64,000 nt of DNA, taken from NCBI GenBank assembly GCA_934182615.1, contig CAKPRO010000003.1, positions 1-64,000 of the forward strand, given 5' to 3'. The notes below the pieces were generated by a model, which had not been told where the DNA came from, searched no databases, and was given only the letters and a program-made list of their open reading frames with translations. The stretch comes from an uncultured Bacilli bacterium. Lineage in GTDB: Bacteria; Bacillota_I; Bacilli_A; RF39; UBA660. Each line of letters opens with the position of its first letter. Position 1 is the stretch's first letter. Below are positions 41,539 through 49,189 of this stretch, piece after piece. A program made the position numbers and the translations under genes.

Positions 41539-43419
41539 ATGAAGAAAAAACAATTTAAGACAGAAAGCAAAAGAATATTAGATTTAATGATAAATAGTAT
41601 ATATGCTAATAAAGAAATATTCTTAAGAGAATTAATATCCAATTCTAGTGATGCATTAGATAAATTATATTATTTATCACTTACTAATAAAGATATAAAA
41701 GTAAATAAAGATGATCTATATATAAGAGTAGATTATAATAAAGATAAAAGAACTATTACTATTAGTGATAATGGTACAGGTATGACTGAAGAAGAATTAG
41801 AAAATAACTTAGGAGTAATCGCTGAATCAGGTTCCCTTAAGTTTAAAGAAGAAAATAAAGAGCAGAATGATGTTAATATAATTGGTCAGTTTGGAGTAGG
41901 CTTCTATTCAGCCTTTATGGTAAGTGACAAAGTAACCGTAGAATCCAAATCATATAAAGATGATAAAGCTACTATCTGGGAAAGTACTGGAGTAGAAGGT
42001 TATACCTTATCACCATCAGATAAAAAAGAAAATGGTACAATAATTACTTTACATCTAAAAGAAGATACCGAAGACTATAACTATAGTGAATTATTATCCG
42101 AATATAAATTAAGAAGTATCATAAAGAAATATTCAGATTATATTAGTTATCCAATCAAGATGGAAGTAGAGAATAATAGAAAGAAAGAAGATAGTGACGA
42201 ATACGAAACATATAAAGAAGTAATCACAGTCAATAGTAGAATCCCTCTATGGAAGAGAAATAAGAAAGATATAACTGAAGAAGAATATAATAACTTCTAT
42301 AACGATAAGTTCTTTGATTATGAAAAACCACTAGATGTATTACATTTCAATATTGAAGGTAATGTTAACTATAATGCCTTATTATATATACCTAGTCATG
42401 CTCCATATGATTATTATAGTAAAGAATACGAAAAAGGATTACAACTATATACAAATGGCGTATTAATAATGGATAAATGTAGTGAGTTACTTCCAGATTA
42501 CTTTAGTTTTGTAAGAGGAGTAATTGATACTGAAGATATACCACTAAATATATCAAGAGAAACATTACAAGATGATAAAAATATCAAACTAATAGCTAAA
42601 AGTATCGAAACCAAAGTAAGAAATGAATTACTAGACCTACTAAAGAACAATAGAGATAAATATCTAGAATTTTATAAAGCTTTTGGTATGCAATTAAAGT
42701 TTGGCATTTATAACGATTATGGTATGCATAAAGATAAACTAGAAGACCTAATCATGTTCTATTCCTCTAGTGAGAAGAAGTTAATTACCCTAGACGAATA
42801 CGTAAGTAAACTAAAAGAAGAAGATAAAAATATCTACTACTGCGCTGGTGAAACCGTTGATAAAATAGATATGTTACCACAGGTAGAAGGTATTAAAGAT
42901 AAACATGAAGTATTATATTTAACTGATTATGTTGATGAGTTTGCTATAATGGCAATTCATGAGTATAAAGGCAAGACTTTTGTTAATGTTACTAATGAGA
43001 GTACTGATTTATCTACTGAAGAAGAAAAAGAAAAGATAAATAAAGAGAACACCGATAATAAAGATATGCTCGAAGAAATGAAGAAAGTACTTGAAGATAA
43101 TGTAACAGAAGTAAAACTTACTAATAAGTTAAAGAGCCACCCAGTATGCTTAACTACTACGGGAGAAGTATCTACATCAATGGAAAAAGTAATTAATGCT
43201 ATGCCCGCAGGCGAGAAAATCAAAGCAAGTGAGGTATTAGAAATTAACGCTAGTCATAAGATCGTAGATAAATTAAAAGACTTATACAAAAATGATAAAG
43301 ATGAGTTTACTAAATACACAAAGGTTATTTATTATGAAGCAAGATTAATCGAAGGACTTCCTATTGGTAATCCTACTGAGTTATCTAATCTTATGTGTGA
43401 TATAATGGCAAATAAATAA
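41539..43419 (+). CDS. htpG: Molecular chaperone HtpG (Hsp90)
   Basis: 626 residues. The GHKL ATPase domain has the starting FKTESKRILDLMINSIY, ELISNSSDALDKL (Mg/ATP Asn), DNGTGMTEEEL and GQFGVGFYSAFMV. The middle domain includes the ATP-contacting Arg region NISRETLQDD, and the C-terminal dimerisation domain is complete. It folds or stabilises client proteins in the cytoplasm with ATP. The RBS is AAGGAG. It is followed by a small heat-shock protein gene, making a heat-shock operon under the CIRCE-like site. Confidence 0.96.
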   Translation: MKKKQFKTESKRILDLMINSIYANKEIFLRELISNSSDALDKLYYLSLTNKDIKVNKDDLYIRVDYNKDKRTITISDNGTGMTEEELENNLGVIAESGSLKFKEENKEQNDVNIIGQFGVGFYSAFMVSDKVTVESKSYKDDKATIWESTGVEGYTLSPSDKKENGTIITLHLKEDTEDYNYSELLSEYKLRSIIKKYSDYISYPIKMEVENNRKKEDSDEYETYKEVITVNSRIPLWKRNKKDITEEEYNNFYNDKFFDYEKPLDVLHFNIEGNVNYNALLYIPSHAPYDYYSKEYEKGLQLYTNGVLIMDKCSELLPDYFSFVRGVIDTEDIPLNISRETLQDDKNIKLIAKSIETKVRNELLDLLKNNRDKYLEFYKAFGMQLKFGIYNDYGMHKDKLEDLIMFYSSSEKKLITLDEYVSKLKEEDKNIYYCAGETVDKIDMLPQVEGIKDKHEVLYLTDYVDEFAIMAIHEYKGKTFVNVTNESTDLSTEEEKEKINKENTDNKDMLEEMKKVLEDNVTEVKLTNKLKSHPVCLTTTGEVSTSMEKVINAMPAGEKIKASEVLEINASHKIVDKLKDLYKNDKDEFTKYTKVIYYEARLIEGLPIGNPTELSNLMCDIMANK

Positions 43420-43446
43420 TATAATTTTGAAAGGGAGATGATATAT

Positions 43447-43824
43447 ATGTTGCCAAGTAGATTATTTTTTGATGATAGTTTTTTCAAAGGAGATGAAAAT
43501 ATAAAGAGTGATATCTATGAAAAAGATGGTAGATTAGTTGTAGAGATGGAAGCACCAGGATATACTAAAGATGATATTAACATTTCTATCGATAAAGGTA
43601 CATTATCTATTACATTTGAGAAAGAAGAAGAGGATGAAGAAAACAAGAAATATCTTCACCGTGAGAGAAAGAGTTACAGCAAAGTCTCTAGAAGCTTCTA
43701 TCTAGGAGATATTGATGAAGAGGATATTGATGCAAGTTTCAAGAATGGCATCCTAGTAGTTAGTGCTCCTAAAAAGAAAGAAATAGAAACCAAGAAAACT
43801 ATTAGTATTAAAGATTCTGAATAA
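43447..43824 (+). CDS. Hsp20/alpha-crystallin small heat-shock protein
   Basis: 125 residues from ATG 43447 (AAGGGAG lies 9 nt before it; ATG 43438 would be too close). The alpha-crystallin domain reads VVEMEAPGYTKDDINISIDKGTL-like (at about residues 25-48) and ends with the FKNGILVVSAPKK motif. Such proteins hold unfolding proteins in a refoldable state. It is 27 nt after htpG and probably on the same HrcA-controlled transcript. Confidence 0.93.
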   Translation: MLPSRLFFDDSFFKGDENIKSDIYEKDGRLVVEMEAPGYTKDDINISIDKGTLSITFEKEEEDEENKKYLHRERKSYSKVSRSFYLGDIDEEDIDASFKNGILVVSAPKKKEIETKKTISIKDSE

Positions 43825-43840
43825 GAATCTTTTTTCTTTT
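43810..43840 (+). terminator. Terminator after hsp20
   Basis: AAAGATTCT (43810-43818) with AGAATCTTT (43824-43832) followed by a T-run; overlaps the stop codon. Confidence 0.85.
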
Positions 43841-43846
43841 TGGTAT

Positions 43847-43933
43847 CCCTCTAAGCCTAAGTCTTAGAGGGTTAACTAAAGCCTTAAAACATAAGTCTTT
43901 AGTTAAAGTATCATCCATCCATATCATATATAA
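43847..43933 (-). repeat. Paired-hairpin element, locus 9 (reverse)
   Basis: Hairpin 1 (43847-43871): CCCTCTAAG/CTTAGAGGG, apex CCTAAGT. Hairpin 2 (43872-43906): TTAACTAAAG/CTTTAGTTAA, apex CCTTAAAACATAAGT. A weaker AT box with CATATCATATATAAG follows. Hairpin 2 has the same stem as locus 7 with a different apex length. Confidence 0.78.
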
Positions 43934-43963
43934 GCAGTTAGCTTATAGAAAATAAAGATATAT

Positions 43964-43992
43964 TTGACAAAATTACTACTTTACTATATAAT
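43964..43992 (+). promoter_or_regulatory. SigA promoter of the clamp-motif protein gene
   Basis: TTGACA (43964-43969), 17-nt spacer, TATAAT (43987-43992). Confidence 0.8.
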
Positions 43993-44016
43993 AGTTGGTG
44001 TTTATAGGAGGATATT

Positions 44017-44745
44017 ATGGCTTATTATTTAACCATAAGGAAGAAAGATACTTATATTCCTATTAATATAGAGTGTCTTGATTGCTTTACTAAGTTATCT
44101 AAATATAAAAGTGGTGGTTATAGTTTAGAAGAAATTGATAGATGTACTATGAGCTATATTAATGAATATTTCTTTAAAGAGGATCTATATAAGGCTGGGT
44201 TAATTGAATTAGAGGATATTGCTAGAGAACTCACTATTAGATATAAGAAAAACAATTCTTACGAACTAGTAAGAAATGGAGTACCTTATAGTAGTACTAA
44301 AAATTATTTTGATTTATATGGTTTAAAGTTTATATTACTTAGTAAACAGAAAGATTATAATTTTTTAGAAAAACTAGTATCGTATTATCGTAATAGTTAT
44401 ATGAACAATATTAATGTATCTAAAATTAAATATTGTATGGAAGCTAGAAAAAGAGAACTTTTAAATGTTACATTAGGAGAATTCTATATGCGAGAAGTTA
44501 CTAAATTAGATACTAGAACTGGAGAAGTTAAATTTAATTATAAATATTTTCATGATTTAGCTATGTTTATTTATAATTATGATATTACATTAGAAAAAGA
44601 ACAGCTTGGTATTACTAAAGAAGAAGAAAAAATAGAAAGAAGATTAACTTTTGAGTATTTTATGAAATCATTAAGTGAGAATTTAGTTGAACCAAAAAAG
44701 AAAGTAAAAACTAAAGATTTAGAAGGTCAAATTAGTATTTTTTAA
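44017..44745 (+). CDS. Hypothetical protein ending in a possible sliding-clamp-binding motif
   Basis: 242 residues, TAGGAGG ribosome binding site, not recognised. It is mixed helical with a conserved-looking CLDCF pair of Cys near the start and many Tyr. The protein ends with EGQISIF; QISIF at the extreme C terminus is close to the bacterial beta-clamp-binding consensus QL(S/D)LF. The next gene is DNA ligase, which fits a replication or repair role, but the promoter arrangement shows separate transcription. The link to the clamp is inference. Confidence 0.6.
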   Translation: MAYYLTIRKKDTYIPINIECLDCFTKLSKYKSGGYSLEEIDRCTMSYINEYFFKEDLYKAGLIELEDIARELTIRYKKNNSYELVRNGVPYSSTKNYFDLYGLKFILLSKQKDYNFLEKLVSYYRNSYMNNINVSKIKYCMEARKRELLNVTLGEFYMREVTKLDTRTGEVKFNYKYFHDLAMFIYNYDITLEKEQLGITKEEEKIERRLTFEYFMKSLSENLVEPKKKVKTKDLEGQISIF

Positions 44746-44770
44746 ACTAATTACTTGACCTTCTTTTTTT
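44722..44770 (+). terminator. Long terminator after the clamp-motif gene
   Basis: GAAGGTCAA (44722-44730) with TTGACCTTC (44755-44763), extended inside by ATTAGT/ACTAAT, then seven T. The TTGACC half also serves as a plausible -35 for ligA, with TATACT at 44779-44784. Confidence 0.85.
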
Positions 44771-44801
44771 ATATGTGTTATACTTTATATGGTGAATATA
44801 T

Positions 44802-46799
44802 ATGGAAGAAAAAAAGAAAAGAATTGATGAGTTAGTAGAAATAATTAATAAGGCTAGTTACGAATATTATCTTAATGATAACCCTTCAATTACCGATCAG
44901 GAGTATGATGATTGCTATAGTGAATTACTTAGATTAGAAGAGTCATACCCTGAACTAAAAAGAGAAGATTCTCCTACCATAAGAGTCGGAGGAGAAGCCC
45001 TTAGTAAGTTTGAAAAAGTAGAGCATAAGACTCCAATGTTATCATTTGACGATATTTTCAATGAAGAAGAGATAATAGCTTTCGACGAAAGAATTAGAAA
45101 GACTATTAGTAATCCTACTTATACCGTAGAGCCAAAGATGGATGGTTTATCTGGTTCACTAATATATGAAAAAGGCTTACTAGTAAGAGTAGCTACTCGT
45201 GGTAATGGTTTAGTAGGAGAAAATATAACTGCTAACGGAAAAACAATTAAATCTATTCCTCTTAGATTAAAGAAAGATATAGATATCGAAGTAAGAGGAG
45301 AAATATATATGAGTAAAGCCTCTTTTGATAAAGCCAATAAAGATAGAGAAGCAAATGGAGAAGCATTATTTGCCAATCCTAGAAATGCTGCAGCAGGGTC
45401 TGTGAGACAACTAGATAGCAAGATTACGGCTAAAAGAAATTTGGACTTCATGGCTTACTTTATCCCTAATCCAAAGGATTATGGTATAAAGACGCAAGAA
45501 GAATCATTAAAATTCTTAAGAGAACTTGGCTTCGTTACCAATTATAAATTAAATACCACTGCTTCAAATGCTGAAGAAATAATAAAAGATATCAAAGTAC
45601 TAGGAGAAATTAGAAAGAGTCTTCCTTATGAGATTGATGGTGTTGTTCTTAAAGTAAATAATCTTGAAGATGAAGATAGACTTGGCTATACTGCTAGAGT
45701 ACCAAGATGGGGGATAGCCTATAAGTTCCCAGCCGAAGAAGTATTAACTACCCTAAAAGAAATAAAATTTACTGTCGGAAGAACTGGTAAGATTACCCCA
45801 AACGCTATTTTTTCACCAGTTCATGTAGCGGGCTCACTTATCTCTAAAGCAACTTTACATAATGAAGACTATTGTATAGCTAAAGATGTTAGAGTAGGAG
45901 ATACCATTTCCATTAGAAAGGCCGGAGATGTCATACCAGAAGTAGTAAGAGTCCTTGAAGAAAGAAGAAATGGTACCGAAAAGAAGTTTCAGATGTTAGA
46001 GTATTGCCCAATATGTCATACTAAAATTGTTAGAAAAGATACTGAAGCTGACTACTATTGTCCTAATGAAATGTGTCCTGCGAGAAAGATTGAAAATATA
46101 ATTCATTTTGCTAGTAGAGAGGCTATGAATATCGATGGTCTTGGTGAATCAATAATCGAAGATTTATATAATGAAAACTTTATTACCAATATTACCGATA
46201 TATATGATATTGATAAATATGAAGAAGAATTAATGAACTTAGAAGGTTATGGTAAAAAGAAAATAGATAATTTAAAGAGTGCTATTAAAAATAGTAAGAA
46301 CAACTCTTTAGAAAGATTGATATATGGCCTTGGTATTAGAAATGTTGGTGCTAAGACTGCTAAAGTATTAGCTAAATACTACAAAACTCTAGATAACCTA
46401 ATGACCGCTAGTTACGAAGAATTAGTTAACATAAGTGATATAGGAGACATAATCGCTAAGAGTATAATAAATTACTTTAGTAATGAAGATAATAAAAATA
46501 TTATAACTAAATTAAAACAACTAGGAGTAAATACAACCTATATCAATAATTCTGGCTACGAAGAAAAAGATGAGTTTAAAGGTAAAACTTTTGTTTTAAC
46601 CGGCACTTTAGTTAATATAACTAGAGATAAAGCTAGTGAAATAATTGAATCACTAGGAGGCAAAGTATCTTCCTCAGTTAGTTCAAAAACATCCGTTGTC
46701 GTAGTAGGAGACTCTCCTGGTAGCAAATACGATAAAGCCTTAGCCCTAGGTATCCCAATATGGCAAGAAGAAGAATTTTTAGATAAGATAGAGAATTAG
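44802..46799 (+). CDS. ligA: NAD-dependent DNA ligase
   Basis: 665 residues. LigA seals nicks in Okazaki fragments and repair patches using NAD. The adenylation site is EPKMDG with Lys112; the OB fold, the Cys4 zinc finger (CPICH...CPNEMCP), helix-hairpin-helix repeats and a C-terminal BRCT domain (GKTFVLTGTLVNITR) follow in order. Start ATG 44802, with GGTGAATATAT before it. A terminator overlaps its stop codon. Confidence 0.96.
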   Translation: MEEKKKRIDELVEIINKASYEYYLNDNPSITDQEYDDCYSELLRLEESYPELKREDSPTIRVGGEALSKFEKVEHKTPMLSFDDIFNEEEIIAFDERIRKTISNPTYTVEPKMDGLSGSLIYEKGLLVRVATRGNGLVGENITANGKTIKSIPLRLKKDIDIEVRGEIYMSKASFDKANKDREANGEALFANPRNAAAGSVRQLDSKITAKRNLDFMAYFIPNPKDYGIKTQEESLKFLRELGFVTNYKLNTTASNAEEIIKDIKVLGEIRKSLPYEIDGVVLKVNNLEDEDRLGYTARVPRWGIAYKFPAEEVLTTLKEIKFTVGRTGKITPNAIFSPVHVAGSLISKATLHNEDYCIAKDVRVGDTISIRKAGDVIPEVVRVLEERRNGTEKKFQMLEYCPICHTKIVRKDTEADYYCPNEMCPARKIENIIHFASREAMNIDGLGESIIEDLYNENFITNITDIYDIDKYEEELMNLEGYGKKKIDNLKSAIKNSKNNSLERLIYGLGIRNVGAKTAKVLAKYYKTLDNLMTASYEELVNISDIGDIIAKSIINYFSNEDNKNIITKLKQLGVNTTYINNSGYEEKDEFKGKTFVLTGTLVNITRDKASEIIESLGGKVSSSVSSKTSVVVVGDSPGSKYDKALALGIPIWQEEEFLDKIEN

Positions 46800-46813
46800 T
46801 CTCTATCTTTTTG
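46785..46813 (+). terminator. Terminator after ligA
   Basis: AAGATAGAGA (46785-46794) with TCTCTATCTT (46800-46809), then TTTG; overlaps the stop codon. Confidence 0.85.
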
Positions 46814-46856
46814 TGCATTTTACAAATATATTACATATAATTAAATAGGTGATACG

Positions 46857-47234
46857 ATGACTAAAATAGATAATTTTAAATCATTTGTAAGAAAGAACCC
46901 CAATTTAATTACTTATGTCAGAGAAAAAAATACATCGTGGCAGGAGTTCTATGAATTATATGATCTATATGGCGAAGACCCTACAATATGGAATAAATAT
47001 TTAAATAAAGAAGAAAAAAAGATTGAAGAATCTTCTTCTTCGACTTCTAATACTAACCCCTTAAATAATATTTTAACCATGGCTAAGAATATTGACGCTG
47101 ATAAATTACAAGATGGTCTATCTTCCATCCAGAAAGCTGTTGACCTATTCGGCGGTCTTCTAGTAAAAGATAAAGGAACTACCACCAAGAGTGATTATTC
47201 TCCTAGACCAGTATATAAAAGGTTTGACGACTAA
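46857..47234 (+). CDS. ylbD: YlbD-like putative spore coat protein
   Basis: 125 residues. The start FKSFVRKNPNLITYVREKNTSWQEFYELY is the YlbD_coat pattern, with YGEDPTIW next. YlbD of Bacillus is a predicted coat protein. The middle is a Ser/Asn-rich low-complexity stretch and the end is basic. The ylbD-ylbE order is the same as in B. subtilis, which supports both calls. The upstream region has CATATAAT (46834-46841), which could be a sporulation sigma -10. Confidence 0.82.
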   Translation: MTKIDNFKSFVRKNPNLITYVREKNTSWQEFYELYDLYGEDPTIWNKYLNKEEKKIEESSSSTSNTNPLNNILTMAKNIDADKLQDGLSSIQKAVDLFGGLLVKDKGTTTKSDYSPRPVYKRFDD

Positions 47235-47455
47235 TGACCATAGAAACCCAATTAAAAATATCTTCCGATCCAACCCTAACAAGATTCATTAGAGAGTATC
47301 CCATTTGGTATAAACATCTAAATAGAAACCCCGACCTATTTAACACTATGGTTCAAGATATGAAAGAAAAGTACAAACTAACCACTAGTGACCGCATCAA
47401 TAACGCCCTAAACAGCATCAGCATGTTACAAAGTTTAATCGATGTATTAAAATAA
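47234..47455 (+). CDS. ylbE: YlbE-like protein
   Basis: 73 residues; the ATG overlaps the ylbD stop by one base (TAATG). The signature TRFIREYPIWYKHLNRNPD matches the YlbE-like family, small proteins found next to ylbD in spore-forming Bacilli. Function unknown; presumed part of the same sporulation-related unit. A bidirectional terminator lies just downstream. Confidence 0.82.
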   Translation: MTIETQLKISSDPTLTRFIREYPIWYKHLNRNPDLFNTMVQDMKEKYKLTTSDRINNALNSISMLQSLIDVLK

Positions 47456-47456
47456 A

Positions 47457-47485
47457 AATACCAAGAATTTTATTATCTTGGTATT
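47457..47485. terminator. Bidirectional terminator between ylbE and rodA
   Basis: AATACCAAGA (47457-47466) with TCTTGGTATT (47476-47485), with T-rich flanks on both strands. Confidence 0.82.
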
Positions 47486-48614
47486 AATTTTTAAATCTAA
47501 GTTTTTCATTTGATATATTAAATAACATACCTATTAATATCATATATGATAGAAGAGAAGAACCTCCATAAGATATAAACGGCAAAGTTATACCCATAAT
47601 TGGCAGTAGCCCAATCGTCATACTAATATTTTGAATTTGCTGAAAGAGAAGAACCGCAACAATACCACCGACCGTAAACTTATCACAAACATCATTAGTC
47701 TTCTCGGCTAGTGAGATAATATTAATATCAAAGTATACAAGTAACGATATCAAACATAACACTCCAACAAAACCAAAGTTAGAAGCAAATACCGCAAAAA
47801 TAAAGTCTGTCTGCATCTCCGGAAAATAAATAGGAGTATGATTAAAGCCATGACCTAGACTACCAGCCGAACCAATCGCCGTAAGACTATTAGTAAGTTG
47901 TAGCCCACTAGAATTCGACCAATTTAGTATTCTATCCATTCGGTAGAAGAAACTTGTACCAAATATTTTAATAAATAAATCACCATTTAGGAAATATATT
48001 CCTAAGAAAACACCCCCTAATACCAGTATTATTGAAATAGTAGCAATAAACCATCTACTCTTAAAACCAGCCGTAAATAACATCACAATTGTTATAATAA
48101 AATATATAAGTACTGCTCCCGTATCTGGCTCAATAAAAGTAAGTACCGAAGGAATACCCACGACTATCAACACCTTAACCAGAAATTTAAATTCTTCCAT
48201 CGGATCATTACTTCGCCTCTCAGTATTAAAGTCCCCAATCATTCTCGATAAGGTAATTATCAAAAATATCTTCATAAACTCCGACGGCTGAAAACTACCA
48301 ACATACGGAATAATAAACCAACACTTAGCATTGTTAATAGGAGTACCAATAAACAACACGAGCACCAAGAGGAGGACTCCCACAATATATAATATATAAG
48401 CATTATTATATAAAAATTTATTACCAAATAACATCATTACAAAGGCAATCACAAAGCCTATCGCATACCATAGTATTTGTTTCAAATACAAATTTTGCAA
48501 ATCACTAGGAAGTAAACTCCTTGTACAATATATAGTTATAACACTAATTATCATAAATAATATAAGTGGTATCAGTATGTTTTTTTCAACTTTAAATTTA
48601 GATTCTTTCTGCAT
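47484..48614 (-). CDS. rodA: SEDS peptidoglycan polymerase, RodA type
   Basis: 376 residues from ATG 48614; the frame reaches 48683 but the first about 23 residues are hydrophobic without an RBS. About ten membrane helices; hallmark segments are FIEPDTGAVLIYF, GSLGHGFNHTPIYFPEMQTDFIFAVFASNFG-type motif and LPFISYGGSSLL (catalytic Asp in the EPDTG region). RodA polymerises glycan chains for side-wall growth with a class B PBP. A second SEDS gene at 55549 resembles FtsW more. Transcribed alone on the minus strand. Confidence 0.88.
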   Translation of the reverse strand: MQKESKFKVEKNILIPLILFMIISVITIYCTRSLLPSDLQNLYLKQILWYAIGFVIAFVMMLFGNKFLYNNAYILYIVGVLLLVLVLFIGTPINNAKCWFIIPYVGSFQPSEFMKIFLIITLSRMIGDFNTERRSNDPMEEFKFLVKVLIVVGIPSVLTFIEPDTGAVLIYFIITIVMLFTAGFKSRWFIATISIILVLGGVFLGIYFLNGDLFIKIFGTSFFYRMDRILNWSNSSGLQLTNSLTAIGSAGSLGHGFNHTPIYFPEMQTDFIFAVFASNFGFVGVLCLISLLVYFDINIISLAEKTNDVCDKFTVGGIVAVLLFQQIQNISMTIGLLPIMGITLPFISYGGSSLLSYMILIGMLFNISNEKLRFKN

Positions 48615-48707
48615 TTTTATCACTCTCTTAATTATAATACCACAAATATCAAAAATAATAAATATAAATAAAGATATTTTCATATAATCTAATAGAGGTG
48701 AAATAAA

Positions 48708-49034
48708 TTGAGTGAACTACCTAGAATGTATCATAATAAGATAGATAAAGATTTAAATAACAACGAAAGGGTATTTTCCACTTTAGATAGTAACATCAAA
48801 CCAACCAACATCAGTAGTAATTTTATCAACAACCGAAACAATTTAACAGTAGAACAGAAGATAGTTAATATTTTTAATTCTCCTAATTATATCTATAAAA
48901 TAGATGTTGTAATAGTAACAGATAACAATAAAGTTATTAAGAGAATTATTGGTAAAAATAAAAATAATTTAATTACCATGGATAACGAATATATACCTAT
49001 AAATACTATTAGAGATATTTATATTAATAAATAA
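48708..49034 (+). CDS. Hypothetical protein, 108 residues
   Basis: Starts with TTG 48708 after GAGGTG. Polar and Asn-rich first half; the second half (YIYKIDVVIVTDNNKVIKRIIGKNKNN and EYIPINTIRDIYI) predicts a small beta-domain of Sm-like or CBS-like look. No signal peptide. I do not recognise it. Located divergently from rodA. Confidence 0.6.
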   Translation: MSELPRMYHNKIDKDLNNNERVFSTLDSNIKPTNISSNFINNRNNLTVEQKIVNIFNSPNYIYKIDVVIVTDNNKVIKRIIGKNKNNLITMDNEYIPINTIRDIYINK

Positions 49035-49053
49035 ATATTTCTTTTTTTCTTTT

Positions 49054-49115
49054 CCACGCGGGCTTTAAGTAAACTTAAATTTTCCGTGGTATTTTTGAAC
49101 CTGTAGTTTCAAAAA
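49054..49115 (-). repeat. Cloverleaf-type paired-hairpin element, locus 12 (reverse)
   Basis: Outer stem CCACG (49054-49058)/CGTGG (49085-49089); inner hairpin TTTAAG-TAAA-CTTAAA (49064-49079); TTTTCC; hairpin 2 TTTTTGAA (49092-49099)/TTCAAAAA (49108-49115), loop CCTGTAGT. Sits between the hypothetical gene and the first HA-repeat helicase. Confidence 0.75.
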
Positions 49116-49189
49116 AAATCTTGTAAACTATTGTAAAATAAGCCATAAAATGATAGAATAGTAGTAGTGATAAAGAAGTGGTGATAACT

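Noticed and set aside
48615..48683. N-terminal extension of rodA to 48683
   Set aside because: The extra residues are hydrophobic, have no RBS, and the RodA-like sequence starts at the ATG at 48614.
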